From contig JAGMWU010000112.1 of the NCBI GenBank assembly GCA_018697195.1, forward strand, positions 43,421-107,420: DNA of 64,000 nt. Reading direction: 5' to 3'. The position numbers were made by a program, and so were the translations under genes. The notes beneath the pieces were generated by a model. The model had not been told where the DNA came from. It saw only the letters and a list, made by a program, of their open reading frames with translations, and searched no databases. This stretch comes from Certhia americana (lineage: Eukaryota > Chordata > Aves > Passeriformes > Certhiidae). Below are positions 8,949 to 20,989 of the stretch, piece after piece (position 1 is the stretch's first letter; each line of letters opens with the position of its first letter).

Positions 8949-10265
8949 ATGGAGGACGAGGGTGCAAGGAAGAGGAAGGTGCCCCAGTACACCCAGGCAG
9001 GTGAGGAGGAAGTCCCTGCCCCTTTCCCCCTCTCCCCTGCTCCATCTCCCAGCCCAGCATAGCCCCCAGCTGCAGGACAACCACACTGCTGACGCTGTCC
9101 TGCCAGGCATGCACTGGGGGGATCTCCTTGGCCTTCCCTGTGGCAGAGAGGCAAATCCCATCCTCTCGTTGGCCTTCCTCCCCCAGACAATGTGCTGAGG
9201 CCAGATCCCAGGGAGGACAAATCCCTGCAGCAGAACCTTGTGGGAGAGGCTGTTTGGAGCATCTCCATGGCACAGGAATCTAACGGGAAGGAAAATCCCT
9301 GGAGATCCTGCACAAGGAGGGGCTGCAAACGCAGATCACAGGGATCTGAGGAGGAAAGACCCACTGTGGGCCACGGGGGTGGCCGGAGCTCAGAGCTGGG
9401 GGTCCATGAGCAGCTTCAAGATGGGGAGAAGCCCCACAAGTGCTTGGAATGTGGAAAGAGCTTCAGCCACAACTCCAGCCTGATGCGCCACTGGATAATC
9501 CACGCGGGGGAACGGCCCTACGAGTGTGATAAATGCAGGAAGAGGTTTCCGACCAGCTCCCGTCTCCTCCTGCACCAGCGAGTTCACACAGAGGACAGGC
9601 CCTTCCACTGCCCCGACTGCAGGAAGGGCTTCAAGCACAACTCAGCTCTTGTCACCCACCGGCGCATCCACACTGGGGAGAGGCCCTACAAGTGTGGGGA
9701 GTGTGGGAAGAGCTTCAGCCAGAGCTCCACCCTGACTGCCCACCAGAGGAGTCACACAGGGGAACGGCCATATAAGTGTGGGGATTGTGGGAAGAGCTTC
9801 CGGACGAGCTCCGAACTGATTATCCACCAGAGGAGCCACACAGGGGAACGGCCCTACAAGTGTGGGCAGTGTGGGAAGAGCTTCAGCCGGAGCTGCCACC
9901 TGATCCGCCACATGGGAACCCACACAGGGGAATGGCCCTGTGAGTGTAGAGAGTGTGGGAAGAGCTTCAGGACAAGCTCTGAACTGATTGTCCACCAGAG
10001 GAGCCACACTGGGGAGAGGCCCTATGAGTGTGATAAATGCAGGAAGAGGTTTCCGACCAGCTCCCATCTCCTCCTGCACCAGAGGATTCACACAGAGGAG
10101 AGGCCCTTCCGCTGCCCCGACTGCAGGAAGGGCTTCAGGCAAAACTCTGACCTCGTCAAGCACCGACGCATCCACACTGGTGAGAGGCCCTACAAGTGTC
10201 CCAAGTGTGAGAAGAGCTTCTCACAGAGCTCAGGTTTGACCCAACACCAACAGAGGCACCACTAG
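8949..10265 (+). CDS. Ten-finger C2H2 zinc-finger protein (two coding exons)
   Basis: Putative DNA-binding transcription regulator of the avian KRAB-less zinc-finger expansion; nuclear. Coding exons are 8949-9000 and 9187-10265, joined across a 186-bp intron (CAGGCAG|GTGAGG donor, CTCCCCCAG acceptor), giving 376 residues. The first exon encodes [13 protein letters not shown], like the start of related genes; without it the second-exon frame has no ATG at its start. Residues 1 to ~100 are a basic/acidic linker. Ten fingers follow from residue ~101 to the end, all with Cys-X2-Cys and His-X3-His and HTGERPY/HTEERPF linkers. All zinc ligands are present, so it looks intact. Fingers 2-3 and 8-9 are near copies, as are 5 and 7. 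The family (gastrula-type zinc-finger proteins) is recognised; the orthologue is not, and the target is unknown. The noncoding exon near 7.7-7.96 kb probably supplies the promoter. Confidence 0.88.
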
Positions 10266-10840
10266 GGGAAGCAATGAGATTGCCCTGAGTGTGGGGAGGA
10301 TCCGTGCTGGATGACCCCCAGTGACTCCCGGTGGTCACCACTGGGAGTCACAGAGCCCTGGTGATCCATGGTGGGAAATCACCTGGCTGGAGAGCTCCAC
10401 ATCCTCCTGGCTCCCCATGGGCACCTTGACACATCCACAGATCAAAGTCAGAAATCTATTGTGGAGAGCAGATTTGTCAGCTTCTGACCCCAGAAGAATC
10501 TCACTTTTTGCCTCTTCTGGTGGCATCAAGCAACACTGGATGGCCTTGGAGGTCATCTCCAACATAAATCCATCGTTTTAATTTTCTCTCATGCATCAAC
10601 AGCCAAATTGGGACGGACAAATAGGGGGAAAACCACAATTTTGGGGACAGTGGAGTGGAAACTCCTACAAAAAGGTTCTTTCCACTCATCCAAGCACATG
10701 GATGATCTGCTTGGATCATAGGACACATGGCAGGGACACATAAATCCTTTTGGTTTGGTCTTGATTTTCTTTTCCTTTCTGTCCATCCCTTTGAAACCTC
10801 TGAAACTGGGGTAAAAATAAAGACATTGAACTAAGGCATG
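10266..10840 (+). other. 3' UTR of the zinc-finger gene
   Basis: Follows the TAG at 10263-10265. The UTR includes blocks shared with the other zinc-finger copies in the window and the poly(A) signal AATAAA at 10816-10821, in the same GGGTAAAAATAAAG context as at 7029. Confidence 0.65.
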
Positions 10841-13800
10841 AACACATGGATGAACATGTGGGAACATAGCTCTGTGTGGGGCCATGGGGGGATGTGACCA
10901 TGGATGGGGACATTAACTGGGACAGTATCAATGCCACCACCTGTGCCATCACAGTGCCACCAGCACCTTCATCTTGGCCAAGGTGAAGTGCTTCCTGATG
11001 TAGTTCCTGCCACCACATCACCACCTCAGTGTCTCAGCCGAATGTCACCTCCCACCAGGGCAGGACAGGGAACTTGTTCAGCTGGTTACAAGTGGCCCAG
11101 AAGTGAGTGACAGCCACCTGGGTGTTCCAGGGCCACCGCACTCAGGGGACCCTAACCACCCTTGGGGGACAGAGCAAGGGTGAGTGTCTTCCAGGGGGCC
11201 ACGTGATCCCGTGCTGGGTGTCACTAGAGGCACCACTGTCCTGATGGCAGCGTCCCCACAGGTATGGTGACATTGTCCTGTGATGTGTGTCCTGGTGGCA
11301 TTGTGTCCCCTCCCCTCTGTATGTCCCCATCCCCTGCCGTGGCTCTCTGTTGCTCCTCTGTGTGTCCAAGTCCCCCTTGTGAGTCCCTGTCCCCTACTGT
11401 GTGTTCCTGTCCCTCCTGTTACATCCCTGTCCCCTGCCCCTGGCAGGGCCAAAGTTCTCAGGGTCCTGGGCCCATGTCCTGCAGGGTGTCCCTGTGTCCC
11501 TCAGGATATTGCCATGGCTGCTTTTGGCATTGAGCCTCTTCACCTGCCCCAGCACAGGTAGGGACATGCCATGACCTCTTGTGACACCCCATGACACCCT
11601 TGTCCTCTGATTATGGGTCCTTTTCCCCTTTTCAGTCCATTCTCCCTATTTTGTGTCTTTTTCCCCCTATCTTAGTTCCTTTCCCTGTATTTTGAGTCAT
11701 TTCTCCATGTTTCTTCCCCCTTATTTTGGATCCTGTCTCTCTTTTACATCCTTTCCCCCAATTTTGGGTGCCCTTGCTTTTGGCACACTTTGGAGTGCTT
11801 CTCCCTCCTCCAACTCCCTCCCCACCTCTTAACACCCATCACCCACCCACACACCCATTCCCCCAGTCATGTCCCCAGCTGTGTTCCCAACTGTCCCCCC
11901 AAACCACATGGACTCAATGCTCACCATCCTGGACACCCTCGAGTTCCCGGCCCAGGACTGTGGATCTCCTTTTCCAGGAGATCGAGAGCTGGCCCGGCTT
12001 CCAGGGGATACTAGTGGACCCGGGGCTTGGGGTGGGTGGCCTGGTGGGGTTGATGGGAGGGAGTTTGGGGTCTTTGTGGGACTGACTGGGTCTTCTCCAC
12101 TCTGCAGTGAGGAGCAGCCCTGGCTGGGGAACCTGGGATGGACGGGGGCAGGAGAAGTTGGACACTAGTCCAGTTGGACACAGGAGCTGTAGATCCCACC
12201 TGGACTCTGGACAGCCCCTGGCCCTGCAGGCCCTCAGCCTGGCCAGCCTCCAGCCCAGATGGCCATTAGCCTGGCCACACCCTGGCCCACCCCACTGGCC
12301 CACCAGCCCATTACCCCAAAATGCCCCAAAATAAACCAAATTATAGAACATTGGCTCCAGGTGGTCCCTGCAGAGTAAGGGGGAAACTGAGGCACAGTCT
12401 GGGGATGACTTTGAGGTGATGGGAGACTTCAGGACCCGCCCTGGAGATTCCCAAAACGAGCACCCATGCACCAAATTGGCACCTTCAGCATCCCAGGCCC
12501 CCCAGCTGTCACATTGGGGGGACTCCAGGAGCCACCGTGACCCTGCAGTCACTTCAAGAGGTGACCCACAATGTCACCCCAGTGTTACCATCGCGTCCCC
12601 AGTGGGAGAAACAACTTCCCATAGTAGGAGTGCAAGTAGGAGTAGTAGGAGCAATAGAAGGAGTAGGAGCAGGAGTCCTACTCCAGTAGGAGGACGACTA
12701 GGAGCAGGAGGAGAGGGTGTGGCTGAAACGCCTACCCGGTCACATAGGGTAGCCACGACAGAAACCGGGGAACGGGAGGGACCCGGGGGGAGTTCTCTCG
12801 GGGGATGCTGCGGCCGGGGCAGCTCAGGGATGTGGGGTCGTGAAGCATTCTCGTGGGGGATGCGGGGCGGGTGGAAGTCGCCGGGCGTGATCCTAAAAAT
12901 GCTGTCAACTCCGCCGCCTCCTGTAACATGTGGGCCACACCCCGCTTTCGGGTGCGGCTGACAAATTGGCGGGTGACAAATTGGTGGTGACAAAAAGCGC
13001 AGGTGCCACCTCGGCGATCCAGAGAGGGGGTCCTGCGGTGCCACCAAGCCCCCCCCGTTGAGGGGCACCCCGGGATGACAAAGGGGGATTTAGGGGAGAC
13101 CCCAAGGTGCAGGAGGGAGCGGGAGAGGAGGAGAAGCGCGGTCGGGGCTTGAAGGAAATGTCTCAAGTCCCGCCTGCGCCCGGGGCACCTGTCCCCCGTC
13201 ACCCTGTCAACGGGAGGGCCGGGGCCTGCGTGGGGCTGGCGTGGGCACCCAGTAGGTGAGGATCCCCTGTGTAGGCAGGAGAACCCAAAAAATTGGTTCC
13301 ACTGGGCGGGCAGGGCCACCTCGGGGATTTGGGGTCCCTCAAATTGTGAGCCACTCACAAATTGTGAGTCTTCAAGGTGAGGATGCCAGGTTGGGGATGC
13401 CGCTCCCCATCCCGAAATCCAGACCCTGGACACTCCCCTCCCAAATTATTCTCCCCATCCCATCACTCGCAAATTCAACCCCCAAAATGATTCTCCCAAA
13501 CCCACCGCCCCTAAATCCAGCCTCTAGCCCCCCACCCCAAACTCACCTCCCCCATCCCACCACCCTCCAAATCGAGCCCCTGAGCCCCCCAAAACTGACT
13601 TTTCCCCCCACATATAGATGGAAGGCCTCCCGGCCACCCGCAAGCTCCTCGCCCTACTTAAGACCTACAAGTGGCGGATGGCGACTGCCGCCACCCCCGG
13701 CGGGGACCACGAAAGGGGAGGGGGGTTCCCGAGGAGCCGGCGCTGTGCGCGGCTGCAGGGCTGGAAACGCTCCTACAGCCACCCCGACACCGACGGCGAC

Positions 13801-14029
13801 AGCGGCGACGACAGGGGTGTCCCCAAGGCCAGCGCGTGCCGGTCGCTGTTACAAGAGGACGTTTTCCACCCCCTCCAAGGTGCCCACGGAGCCGCGGGGA
13901 CAAGAGGGGACATGAGGGGAGGAGGCCACCCCTGCAACAGTACCTGCGCTCAGTGGACAGGAGATGGGGACACGGTCACAGCTGAGCTAGGGTACAGCTG
14001 AGGGCGCAGGATGGGGCAGGTGAGGGGGG
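10841..14029. other. GC-rich stretch, no confident gene
   Basis: C/T- and G-rich sequence with scattered exon-like segments. A short open segment at 11510-11557 (DIAMAAFGIEPLH) lies between an AG and a GTAGGG. An AATAAA occurs at 12330. A 127-codon frame starts at 13618 (MEGLPATRKLLALL), right after a CATATAG acceptor-like site. None of these form a recognisable protein and I could not join them with phase support. At 12612-12713 there is a GGAGTA/GGAGCA short tandem run. This could be a decayed or very GC-rich gene, or only repetitive intergenic DNA. Confidence 0.35.
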
Positions 14030-14240
14030 TACGGGGTGGGGGGTGAGGGGTTATGGGGGGGCATGGATTTTGGGGTGATTATGGGTGGGGGGTTCTGGAG
14101 ATGGTTTGGAGGGNNNNNNNNNNATTTTGGGGTGATTATGGGTGGGGGGTTCTGGAGATGGTTTGGAGGGTGATGGGTTCTGGAGTGATAGGTGGGGTGA
14201 TGAATTTTGGGGTGATGATGGGGGGGTGATGGGGCTTTTG
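14030..14240. repeat. G-rich tandem repeat with a 10-N gap
   Basis: Repeats of a GGGGTGATTATGGGTGGGG-type unit. The stretch 14067-14113 is identical over 47 bases to 14124-14170, one copy on each side of the 10 Ns at 14114-14123. Confidence 0.8.
14114..14123. other. Assembly gap (10 N)
   Basis: Ten Ns with identical 47-bp flanks; probably unmerged contig ends. Confidence 0.95.
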
Positions 14241-14879
14241 GGTTATAGGGCGATGAATTTTAAATGATGAAAATGTTAAAAGTTGTATCATTTTCAACAG
14301 GGTGACCCCTGCACCCCCTGCCCTGCTCCTCCTCCCAGCTGGGCATGGGACAGGGCAGAGGGGGGATGGTCCTGATGCCTCCCCTACACCCCCCAACCCA
14401 TGCAAAAGTTATGGGGCAGTTTGATGCCGTTTTGGGGGTGAACATGGCCCGGGTTGGAGAGGGCAGAGGGACAGTTTGGGGGGCTCTTTGGGGTGTTGCC
14501 GTGTCCCCCCTTGCCCCAAATTTCCCCTTCCTCTGGCACTCCCAAAGAGATACTTGGGTATTCTGCAGTTTGGGGGGGATGGTGCTTGGATCTGAAGCTT
14601 GGTCCCCACACTCCAGGTCTGGTCCTGGTACAGAAGTTACTCTAGGAAAGGAACACCCCACCAGGGGACATTTGTAGTTCAACTCTAGACACAGAGGGTG
14701 CTAAACTGAAGGCACACACACTGCTGTGCAGGCAGTGCCACCTTTCAGAACATAGAAACCCAAAATGTTTTCATGGGGATCTGTAACTGCAAAGTGGGCA
14801 GCTGGTGTCTGTGTCGTGGCCAGGAACCAGGAACTGCCCAGGGTGCTGCAGCACATGGCACTTCCTACAGGGATTTTCA
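14241..14879. other. No gene seen
   Basis: Unique-looking sequence with short non-conserved frames. Nothing recognisable before the CR1 border. Confidence 0.4.
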
Positions 14880-15990
14880 ATGAATAATGGAATATCCTGA
14901 ACAGGAAAGGATGCACAAAGGTCATCAAGTCCAACTGCTGACCCTGCACAGGGCACCTCAACAATCCCAGCTTGTGCCTTAAAGCATTGTCCAAACAATC
15001 CTGGAGCTTTGGCAGCACTGGGGCCGTGACCATTCCCTTCCTGTGACCATTCACTGAGCCGCTCAGTGCCTGATCACCCTCTGGAGGAACAATCTTTTCC
15101 TGGTCTCCAGGCTAACCCTGCCCTGGCAGAGCTTCAAGCAATCCCCTCAGGTCTTGTCACTAGTCAACAGAGCTCAGAGATTGGTGCCTGTCCCTCCACT
15201 GCCCCTCAGGAGGAAGCTGTAGACTGCCATGGGTGTCCTGCAAGTTCCTTCATGTGGTTGATGATTGCCCATCTCTTGGATTTGTTAAGGTCTCTCTGCC
15301 CTTGAGGGAGTCAAGGGAGTCCTTCCAATTTTGTGTTGTCTGCAAACTGTACTTGCTATTGCTTTGAGTCCTGCATCCATGTCCTTTATGAGGATGTTGA
15401 AGACCATAGGGTTGACAGTTGGAGCCCTGCAAACCCCACTAGTGACAGGTTGCCAGTCTGGTGTCACCCCAGGCACTGTCACCTGTGCCTCACCCATGAG
15501 CCAGTTGCTCACCCATCACATGACATGTTTATCCAGCTGGGGGTTGGACATTTTCTCCAGAAGGATACTGGCAGAGACAGGCTCTAAAGCTTTACTGGAG
15601 TTCAAAAAGATGACATCAGCTGTTCTGACCCAGTTGGTGGGTTACACTGTCATGAAAGGCAATCAGGTTTGAGAAGCAGGACTTTCTCCCTCCTGAAGCT
15701 GCACTGCCTGTGGCCGATGACTGCATAGTCCTCCAGATGTTTTTCAATGCCTCCTTAAATAATCTTCTCCATCATTTCACCAGGCATTGAAGTGAGACTA
15801 ATAGGCCTGTTGTGACCAGGGTCTTACTTCTTGACCTTTTGGAAAACTGTTAGCCAGCATCCAGTCAGGATGGACATCTCCAGATTCCCAAAACCATTTA
15901 AAATTCATCAAGAGAGGCCATGTCATAATATCAGCAGTTCTTTGACTATTCTTGGATGAAGAGAATTAACCTGTTAAGAGGTTATGTTGT
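14880..15990 (-). mobile_element. CR1 LINE fragment with reverse-transcriptase remnant
   Basis: The minus strand at 15512-15285 encodes a stretch like CR1 ORF2 reverse transcriptase (SDWQPVTSGV-type, then VFNILIKDMD, then the degraded active-site region). The low-coordinate end carries the CR1 3' landmark, seen on the plus strand as AAGGTCATCAAGTCCAACTG. It is 5'-truncated, as usual for CR1, and full of stops and frameshifts. The high-coordinate border is approximate. Confidence 0.8.
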
Positions 15991-16199
15991 GCAGCTTCTT
16001 ATGCTAAATAGATTTTTCACACCATTTTGTTCACGTGGATACAATGCTGTTTATCATGGGCATTGGCAACCAGCCACAGAGAACTGCCCAAAGGTATTCA
16101 AGTCACTGCTCCAGTTGTGGATAAATCCATGAAAACTGCTCACCATGTGCGGCACTTAAGCTTAATGGGCTTGTTTGGTGAAAGATACATTTAATTCCT

Positions 16200-18025
16200 T
16201 CTCTCCTGACCCAGTCTTGTAGCAGCCAGGCAGAGAAATGGCTTTGTTTGATTGAATGGAACTGGGCTTGGGTAAATGTCCTGAGTTAACTCTAATTGGA
16301 CAATTTTGTCCAATTTTGTAATGTTGACACCTGATTAGGCCAATGAAAAGAGTGGATACGCCTTTTGTAAATACACATCTTAAGACAAAAAAAGCCTGGG
16401 AATAGCTCTGTTTGATTCCGGTTTTAGTGAAGACTAGTTGGGCCCGGGAGCCAGTCTTAGCTCAGGCCGCATGGCCAGGTCTAAGCTGGCTCCCAGGGAG
16501 CTCAGCTAAAATTTCCTTGTCTTTGGAGGGGTGGTGAGCAGAGTGCTAAATTTCTCACTGAAGAGCTGCTGAACTCCTCACTGAAGTGCTACCGGACTTT
16601 TATCGAGGAGCTCACCGGGCTTTATCCTGACAAACAGCTGGGACTCTTTGCTAGCAGGACTAGCCTTTTCTTAGCAGAGCCTGCCGGACTCTGCCAGACG
16701 GAGACTGTGTGTTAGCACCGAGGGCAGCTTAAGGAAAAGTGACCCGGAGGCCAGGAGCAGCTGCTGCCATTGCAGACCAGGAGCGGCCACGTGGCTGGGA
16801 TCAGAGGGGCTGTGGCGATCTCACACGGACACCTTGGCATGGCTGGAAATGAACTTTGTGTGCTCAGCCACTTTAAGCCAGCTTTACTGCAGACAGGGGA
16901 ATGGAAGCGTCGGTGACAGTTGGGGGGTTTTTTCCCCCTTTTTTTTTTCTACCCTAACAGAGTTGGGCTGGCTTGCATGGTGCCAGCAAGGACCACGTGG
17001 CCATCAGGGAAGCACAGCGAGCCATGTTCCTGAGCTTAGACCAGATCAGTTTTTTTCTTTCGGCATTGCAGGAGGACTTTGTAAACTGTTTCAGTTAGTG
17101 GTGAAGCTTAAAAATAGATACCTTTTTAGAAAATACAGAAACAGAAAATACCATTTCTCTCCTAAATTAGGAAAAGGATAAAAAGTGAACACATAGAGAT
17201 AATAACATGGGATTTTGAGGTCAGTGAAGAAAGAGTTAATTTTAGACAGAAAGGATTGAAGAGATGTTTTAAGCTTGACTTAAAAAATCCTGTAAAGCTA
17301 TGGTAAAGATATATTTGAGTGTTTTTGATTCCTTGTAACACATGGAGATGCACTGGGGGGATGTAGCATTCTAGCATGGTTGTGAGCTCTAGGGCACCAG
17401 TGGTTGAAGCAGATGCGTGTTGTTGTGAATCTAGTGAGAAACTTGAGCAAAAGAAATTAGAAACTTTACCGTGGAGATAGTAGTAGAAAACTTCTAGTCC
17501 CAGAAATAGACAAAGAGAACTTTGCTCAGTGTTAGAACAGCTCATCCTTAAAATAGCCCCCCAATAAATTGAAATAACCTATGAAAGCAGCTGTGAGAAT
17601 GGCTGCAAGACATAGAAAGGACTTTCACACTGCAAACATAATTTTCCTGTTCTGGGTGGCTGTTCGCAGTAGCATTGAAGCCACAAGAAAAACTATTTTT
17701 CTTGTAAAGAAGTGTCAATAGTACAGCAAGAATAACTCTTCTCCCTAAGCAAACTGAAGAAACTATTTTAGAAGTTGTAAACTGACTAAAAGCCGCAGGT
17801 TTTTGTCTCTACGTTGTTAGTAAGAAAATTATTAAGAGAGAGGGAGAGAAAAGGTGTTCTAAAGGTTTTTGGGGTTTTTTTGTTTGGGTTTTCTTTTAGT
17901 TCAGATTTTCCTTCCTTATTATGTTCCTTTTAATTCTGTTAATAAAGTTTTACTCCTTTTTAAGTTTAAGCCTGCTTTGCTCTTAATTGAAAAATTTCAA
18001 ATTAGCAAACCAAAACTTAGACACA
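16200..18025 (+). mobile_element. ERV LTR region (5' border unresolved)
   Basis: Plus-oriented sequence ending in TTAGACACA at 18025, two bases before a tRNA-Gly-like primer site. AATAAA occurs near 17940 (TTAATAAAGTTTTACTCC) about 85 bp before the LTR end. The whole 1.8 kb has no coding frame and may be one long LTR or an LTR plus neighbouring sequence. No start terminus or target duplication could be fixed. Confidence 0.5.
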
Positions 18026-18027
18026 AT

Positions 18028-18045
18028 TGGTGTGTTGGCCGGGAA
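18028..18045 (+). promoter_or_regulatory. Primer-binding site, tRNA-Gly-like
   Basis: TGGTGTGTTGGCCGGGAA matches the complement of the vertebrate tRNA-Gly(GCC) 3' end (TGGTGCATTGGCCGGGAA) at 16 of 18 bases. Its place just after TTAGACACA marks the end of a plus-strand LTR. The internal region is cut short; no gag is seen after it. Confidence 0.65.
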
Positions 18046-18997
18046 ATCCACCACAACCCAGGACAGTAAATAACTGAACCACCATTTGAAAGCTATGTGT
18101 GTGCACACCTATGGCTTGTGCTTAGGTTAGTGCTGACACAACTTCCACATTCAGGGTGGCAATACTTACAGGCTCTCCCACCTCTTAATTTCACTGATCC
18201 TGAAATAACTTGGCTATCTCAGTCACCATGTGTGGCACTGTTCGGTAGCAGTGTGCTAACCTTGACCATCTTCTCTGAGTTCAGTGTGCTTTAGAGCTGT
18301 AGACTCTACATCCTGTCATTCTGCCTCTAAGATTGCCTCTCTCCCATCTCCATCACCAAGCTCTGCCTGAGGCCTCCTCATACAATCAGACTTGGCATCA
18401 ACCAGCCTGCAGCTTCCTTTCCTTCTCCTGACCATGCCCAGAAACAACACTGCCTGCCCCAAAACCTGCTCTCCCTCTCCAGGGGATGTAAAGCCCTTGA
18501 ATAATAGGCAGCCCTCTGTGTGTGGGGCCAGGGTTTATAAGCATGATTTACCCTTAGGAAAACCCCTGGTTCCCAGGATCCCACTTCCTCTTCTTCAACT
18601 TCTTCCTGCTTCCCAGCAGCTGCTGCCCACACTTCTGCTGTCTCTGCCTGCCCTTCCACAGCCTCTCCCTTTTCCTTAGGTGCCTCTTCTTCTCTTTCTT
18701 CCACATCCTGCTCTCCTGGCTCTCCCTTCTCTTCCACTTCTGCAGCTTCTGCAGCTTTGTCTCCCTTCGTCCCACACTTCTCTTTTTCCTTCTGCTTGTC
18801 CTCCTCACCCTACTGATTCCTGTCCTGGCTTAGTCACTCTCTTTGCTTCTAAAAGTTTCCAAGCCTGATCTCACCTCTGCCTTTCACACACTAATTCTTC
18901 CTGCACTTTCCCAACTCTTCCTCATGAAGTGCTGTCCATGTCCTTGTGCTCACCCCACTGGCTCCTCATCCCTGTCCATGTACCCTGTGGAGAGTAT
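18046..18997. other. No gene; C/T-rich segment
   Basis: 18560-18830 is polypyrimidine-rich (CTTCTTCC, CTCTTCC), giving long Glu/Lys-rich minus-strand frames that I read as composition artefacts. No domains. Confidence 0.4.
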
Positions 18998-19343
18998 TGT
19001 TGAAGAATTGCTGAGAAGCAAGGGACATGATGAGATCCTGCTAGCTAAAGTGTAACAGGCAAGCCTAATGTCAGGCCATCCTTGAGTGTAACTATCATAC
19101 AGGAACAGGATGCAATAAAGGGGAAAAGAATGTAAAGAACAAGAAAATTGCTACCTACAAGGCTAACCACAGAGAACAAATATAGGAGGGATTTACCTTT
19201 AGTAACTAACCAATGATGAGCTCTGCTTTTGCAATATGTATGAGCCTAATTATGTACTGTATAAATATCACCGAGAGAATTGAATAAACTGAGCCTTTCT
19301 GATCATCATCGGATGAGGTCTGGCTCCCGCTGATTTTCCAACA
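18998..19343 (+). mobile_element. LTR of an endogenous retrovirus
   Basis: Starts TGTTGAAGAA and ends TTTTCCAACA (TGTTG/CAACA inverted termini). It has CCAAT (ACCAATGATG, ~19209), TATA (CTGTATAAATATC, ~19259) and AATAAA (~19284) in the order and spacing of a compact retroviral LTR. No exact target duplication was found, so borders may be off by a few bases. Confidence 0.6.
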
Positions 19344-19360
19344 GTACCCAACATCTTTCT

Positions 19361-19585
19361 TCAATGCATTCTCCCACTCTGCAGCCTTATGTACCCAAGG
19401 TGCATTTGTCTGCTAAGGTCCCTTTCCATATTCAGCAGAAGTTCCAGTTTTGCTCGCTCATCTTGCTCTCCATCTGAATGTTTTTGGAAGGAGTTAACCA
19501 AATTTTGTAGAAATTTGTCTCTCATCTTTCTCTCTAAATGTTTTAGCAAGGAGTCATCAATACTTTTAACCTTTTGTGCTGCCAT
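19361..19585 (-). other. Unrecognised helical 74-aa reading frame
   Basis: ATG-started frame of 74 residues, rich in Lys/Glu/Leu with heptad-like spacing (a LLKHLERKMRDKFLQ stretch), not of simple-repeat composition. It begins 3' of an A-rich minus-strand stretch and ends beside the LTR border. I do not recognise the family. It could be an exon or retrocopy piece of a coiled-coil protein, or chance. Confidence 0.25.
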
Positions 19586-19929
19586 TGATGCCTTAGGATT
19601 TTAGCTTTTATTTTTATTTTTTTCTTTTTTTATATTTGTAGTTCTGCAATTCTTCAGTGAATAACTCTAAACCCCATATAGAGTGTTTGCTACTGCTTTC
19701 CCATTTTGGTCAGACAAAACAATTCCTCTCCAGGCCTGGGAATTAAGGATACCTCCCTGTCTCAGGCCCCAAGAAATGTAAACAAAAATGGGGTGGGGTA
19801 TGGGAGGTAAGACAGAGAGTACTGTGGATTTAATTAGCATAAGCAATCTGATAACCAAGATGCCTTGACAAGAGCAAACAGAGCTTTGAAGATTGCAAGA
19901 AGATTGGATCAAGTCTGGCAACAGGGAAG

Positions 19930-20345
19930 GAAGATGGGATTAAGTAAAAATGTTGCAAAATGTATAAATTTGTGTGTATGACGTTTAAGCCAATCAATGT
20001 AGTGAAACATAGCCTTCCTAGGATGGTATATAAGCATATGTAGCTCACAGTAAAATAGGACTCTGACCATCACAGTGTCCCTGTCTCTCTCTCAATTGCC
20101 AATATTGGAGGGAGAGCAAACTTGGGGTAACTTGCTTCCTTACCTGAAGCTGTAACTAGAAGATTAACCTCCAATATGCAAATAGACCAAACTCATAAAA
20201 GTGTGAAAACCTGTGACCCACTGTCCATTTTTGGGTGTAGTTCCTGGGGGGCTTCATCTGTCTGAAATGTACCTGAAGGCCCTTCAATAAATGCAACTAC
20301 TCTTTTATCCCCTTTATTTTGTCTGGCCTATTGTTACCCGACACA
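19930..20345 (+). mobile_element. LTR-like promoter/poly(A) segment
   Basis: Contains AAGCCAATCAATG (~19987), GGTATATAAGC (~20025) and TTCAATAAATGC (~20283) in LTR order and ends near GTTACCCGACACA. Termini and target duplication are not certain, so this is a tentative LTR call. Confidence 0.4.
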
Positions 20346-20370
20346 CATGTATTCGACACGAACGAACAGG

Positions 20371-20397
20371 CACACACACACACACACATACACACAC
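20371..20397. repeat. (CA)n microsatellite
   Basis: About 13 CA dinucleotides with one CATA interruption. Confidence 0.9.
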
Positions 20398-20989
20398 CCC
20401 TTTCTTCGAGCAAGGCAGAAACAAAAGAGGAAGTTTATTATAAAACTCTGATTTATATAGGTTACACACACTGTCCCCTTGATTGGTCTAACAATTTACC
20501 TCCTCTGAGACCACACTGGTCAAACCATAGGTACATCAAGTCTCACTTCCTTTTTAGAAAGGAATGTAAGCAATCGTTGTTCACAGAAATGTGTGTGTGA
20601 AATCTGGCTCTAGAAATTCAAAACATCAGAAGGCTAGACAAAACATGCAAAAGCAAGGGCGACAGCCTGTGTTTTTAGGTAGTCTCAAAAAGGCATCAGT
20701 CCAAAGCCCTCTCTTTTCCCTCCTCTCCCTCACCTTTCCTATCATGCTCTGAATGCCCAGCTCCCACCCCAGACCTTAGTTTGGGGGGTCTCTTTCCCCT
20801 CCCACATCTTTTGGGGAACCCTCCCTGCTTTTCCTCCCTCTCCCCCACATTCCCCATCATCCCCCCCTTCCTGTGCTCCCTGCTCACTCAAGTTCCTTTG
20901 GCTCCCAGCTGGGGGTGCTCCCAGCACCACCAGTATGGCCCCAGCTGCCCCCAGAGGCTCCATCCGCAGCTCTGGGCAGGTGCTGACAC
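20398..20989. other. No gene seen
   Basis: Unique-looking, C-rich towards 20.9 kb. No exon or repeat recognised. Confidence 0.35.

Noticed and set aside
9390..10175. Minus-strand and shifted frames over the zinc-finger exon
   Set aside because: Shadows of the finger repeats; only the plus frame has Cys/His spacing.
13618..14001. A 127-codon frame starting MEGLPATRK after an acceptor-like site
   Set aside because: Very GC-rich with no domain and no upstream exon that joins in phase; left as a candidate only in the region note.
18378..18808. Glu-rich minus-strand frames (EEKGEPGEQDVEEREEE-type)
   Set aside because: Low-complexity translation of a CTTCTTCC-rich stretch; no conserved start or domain.
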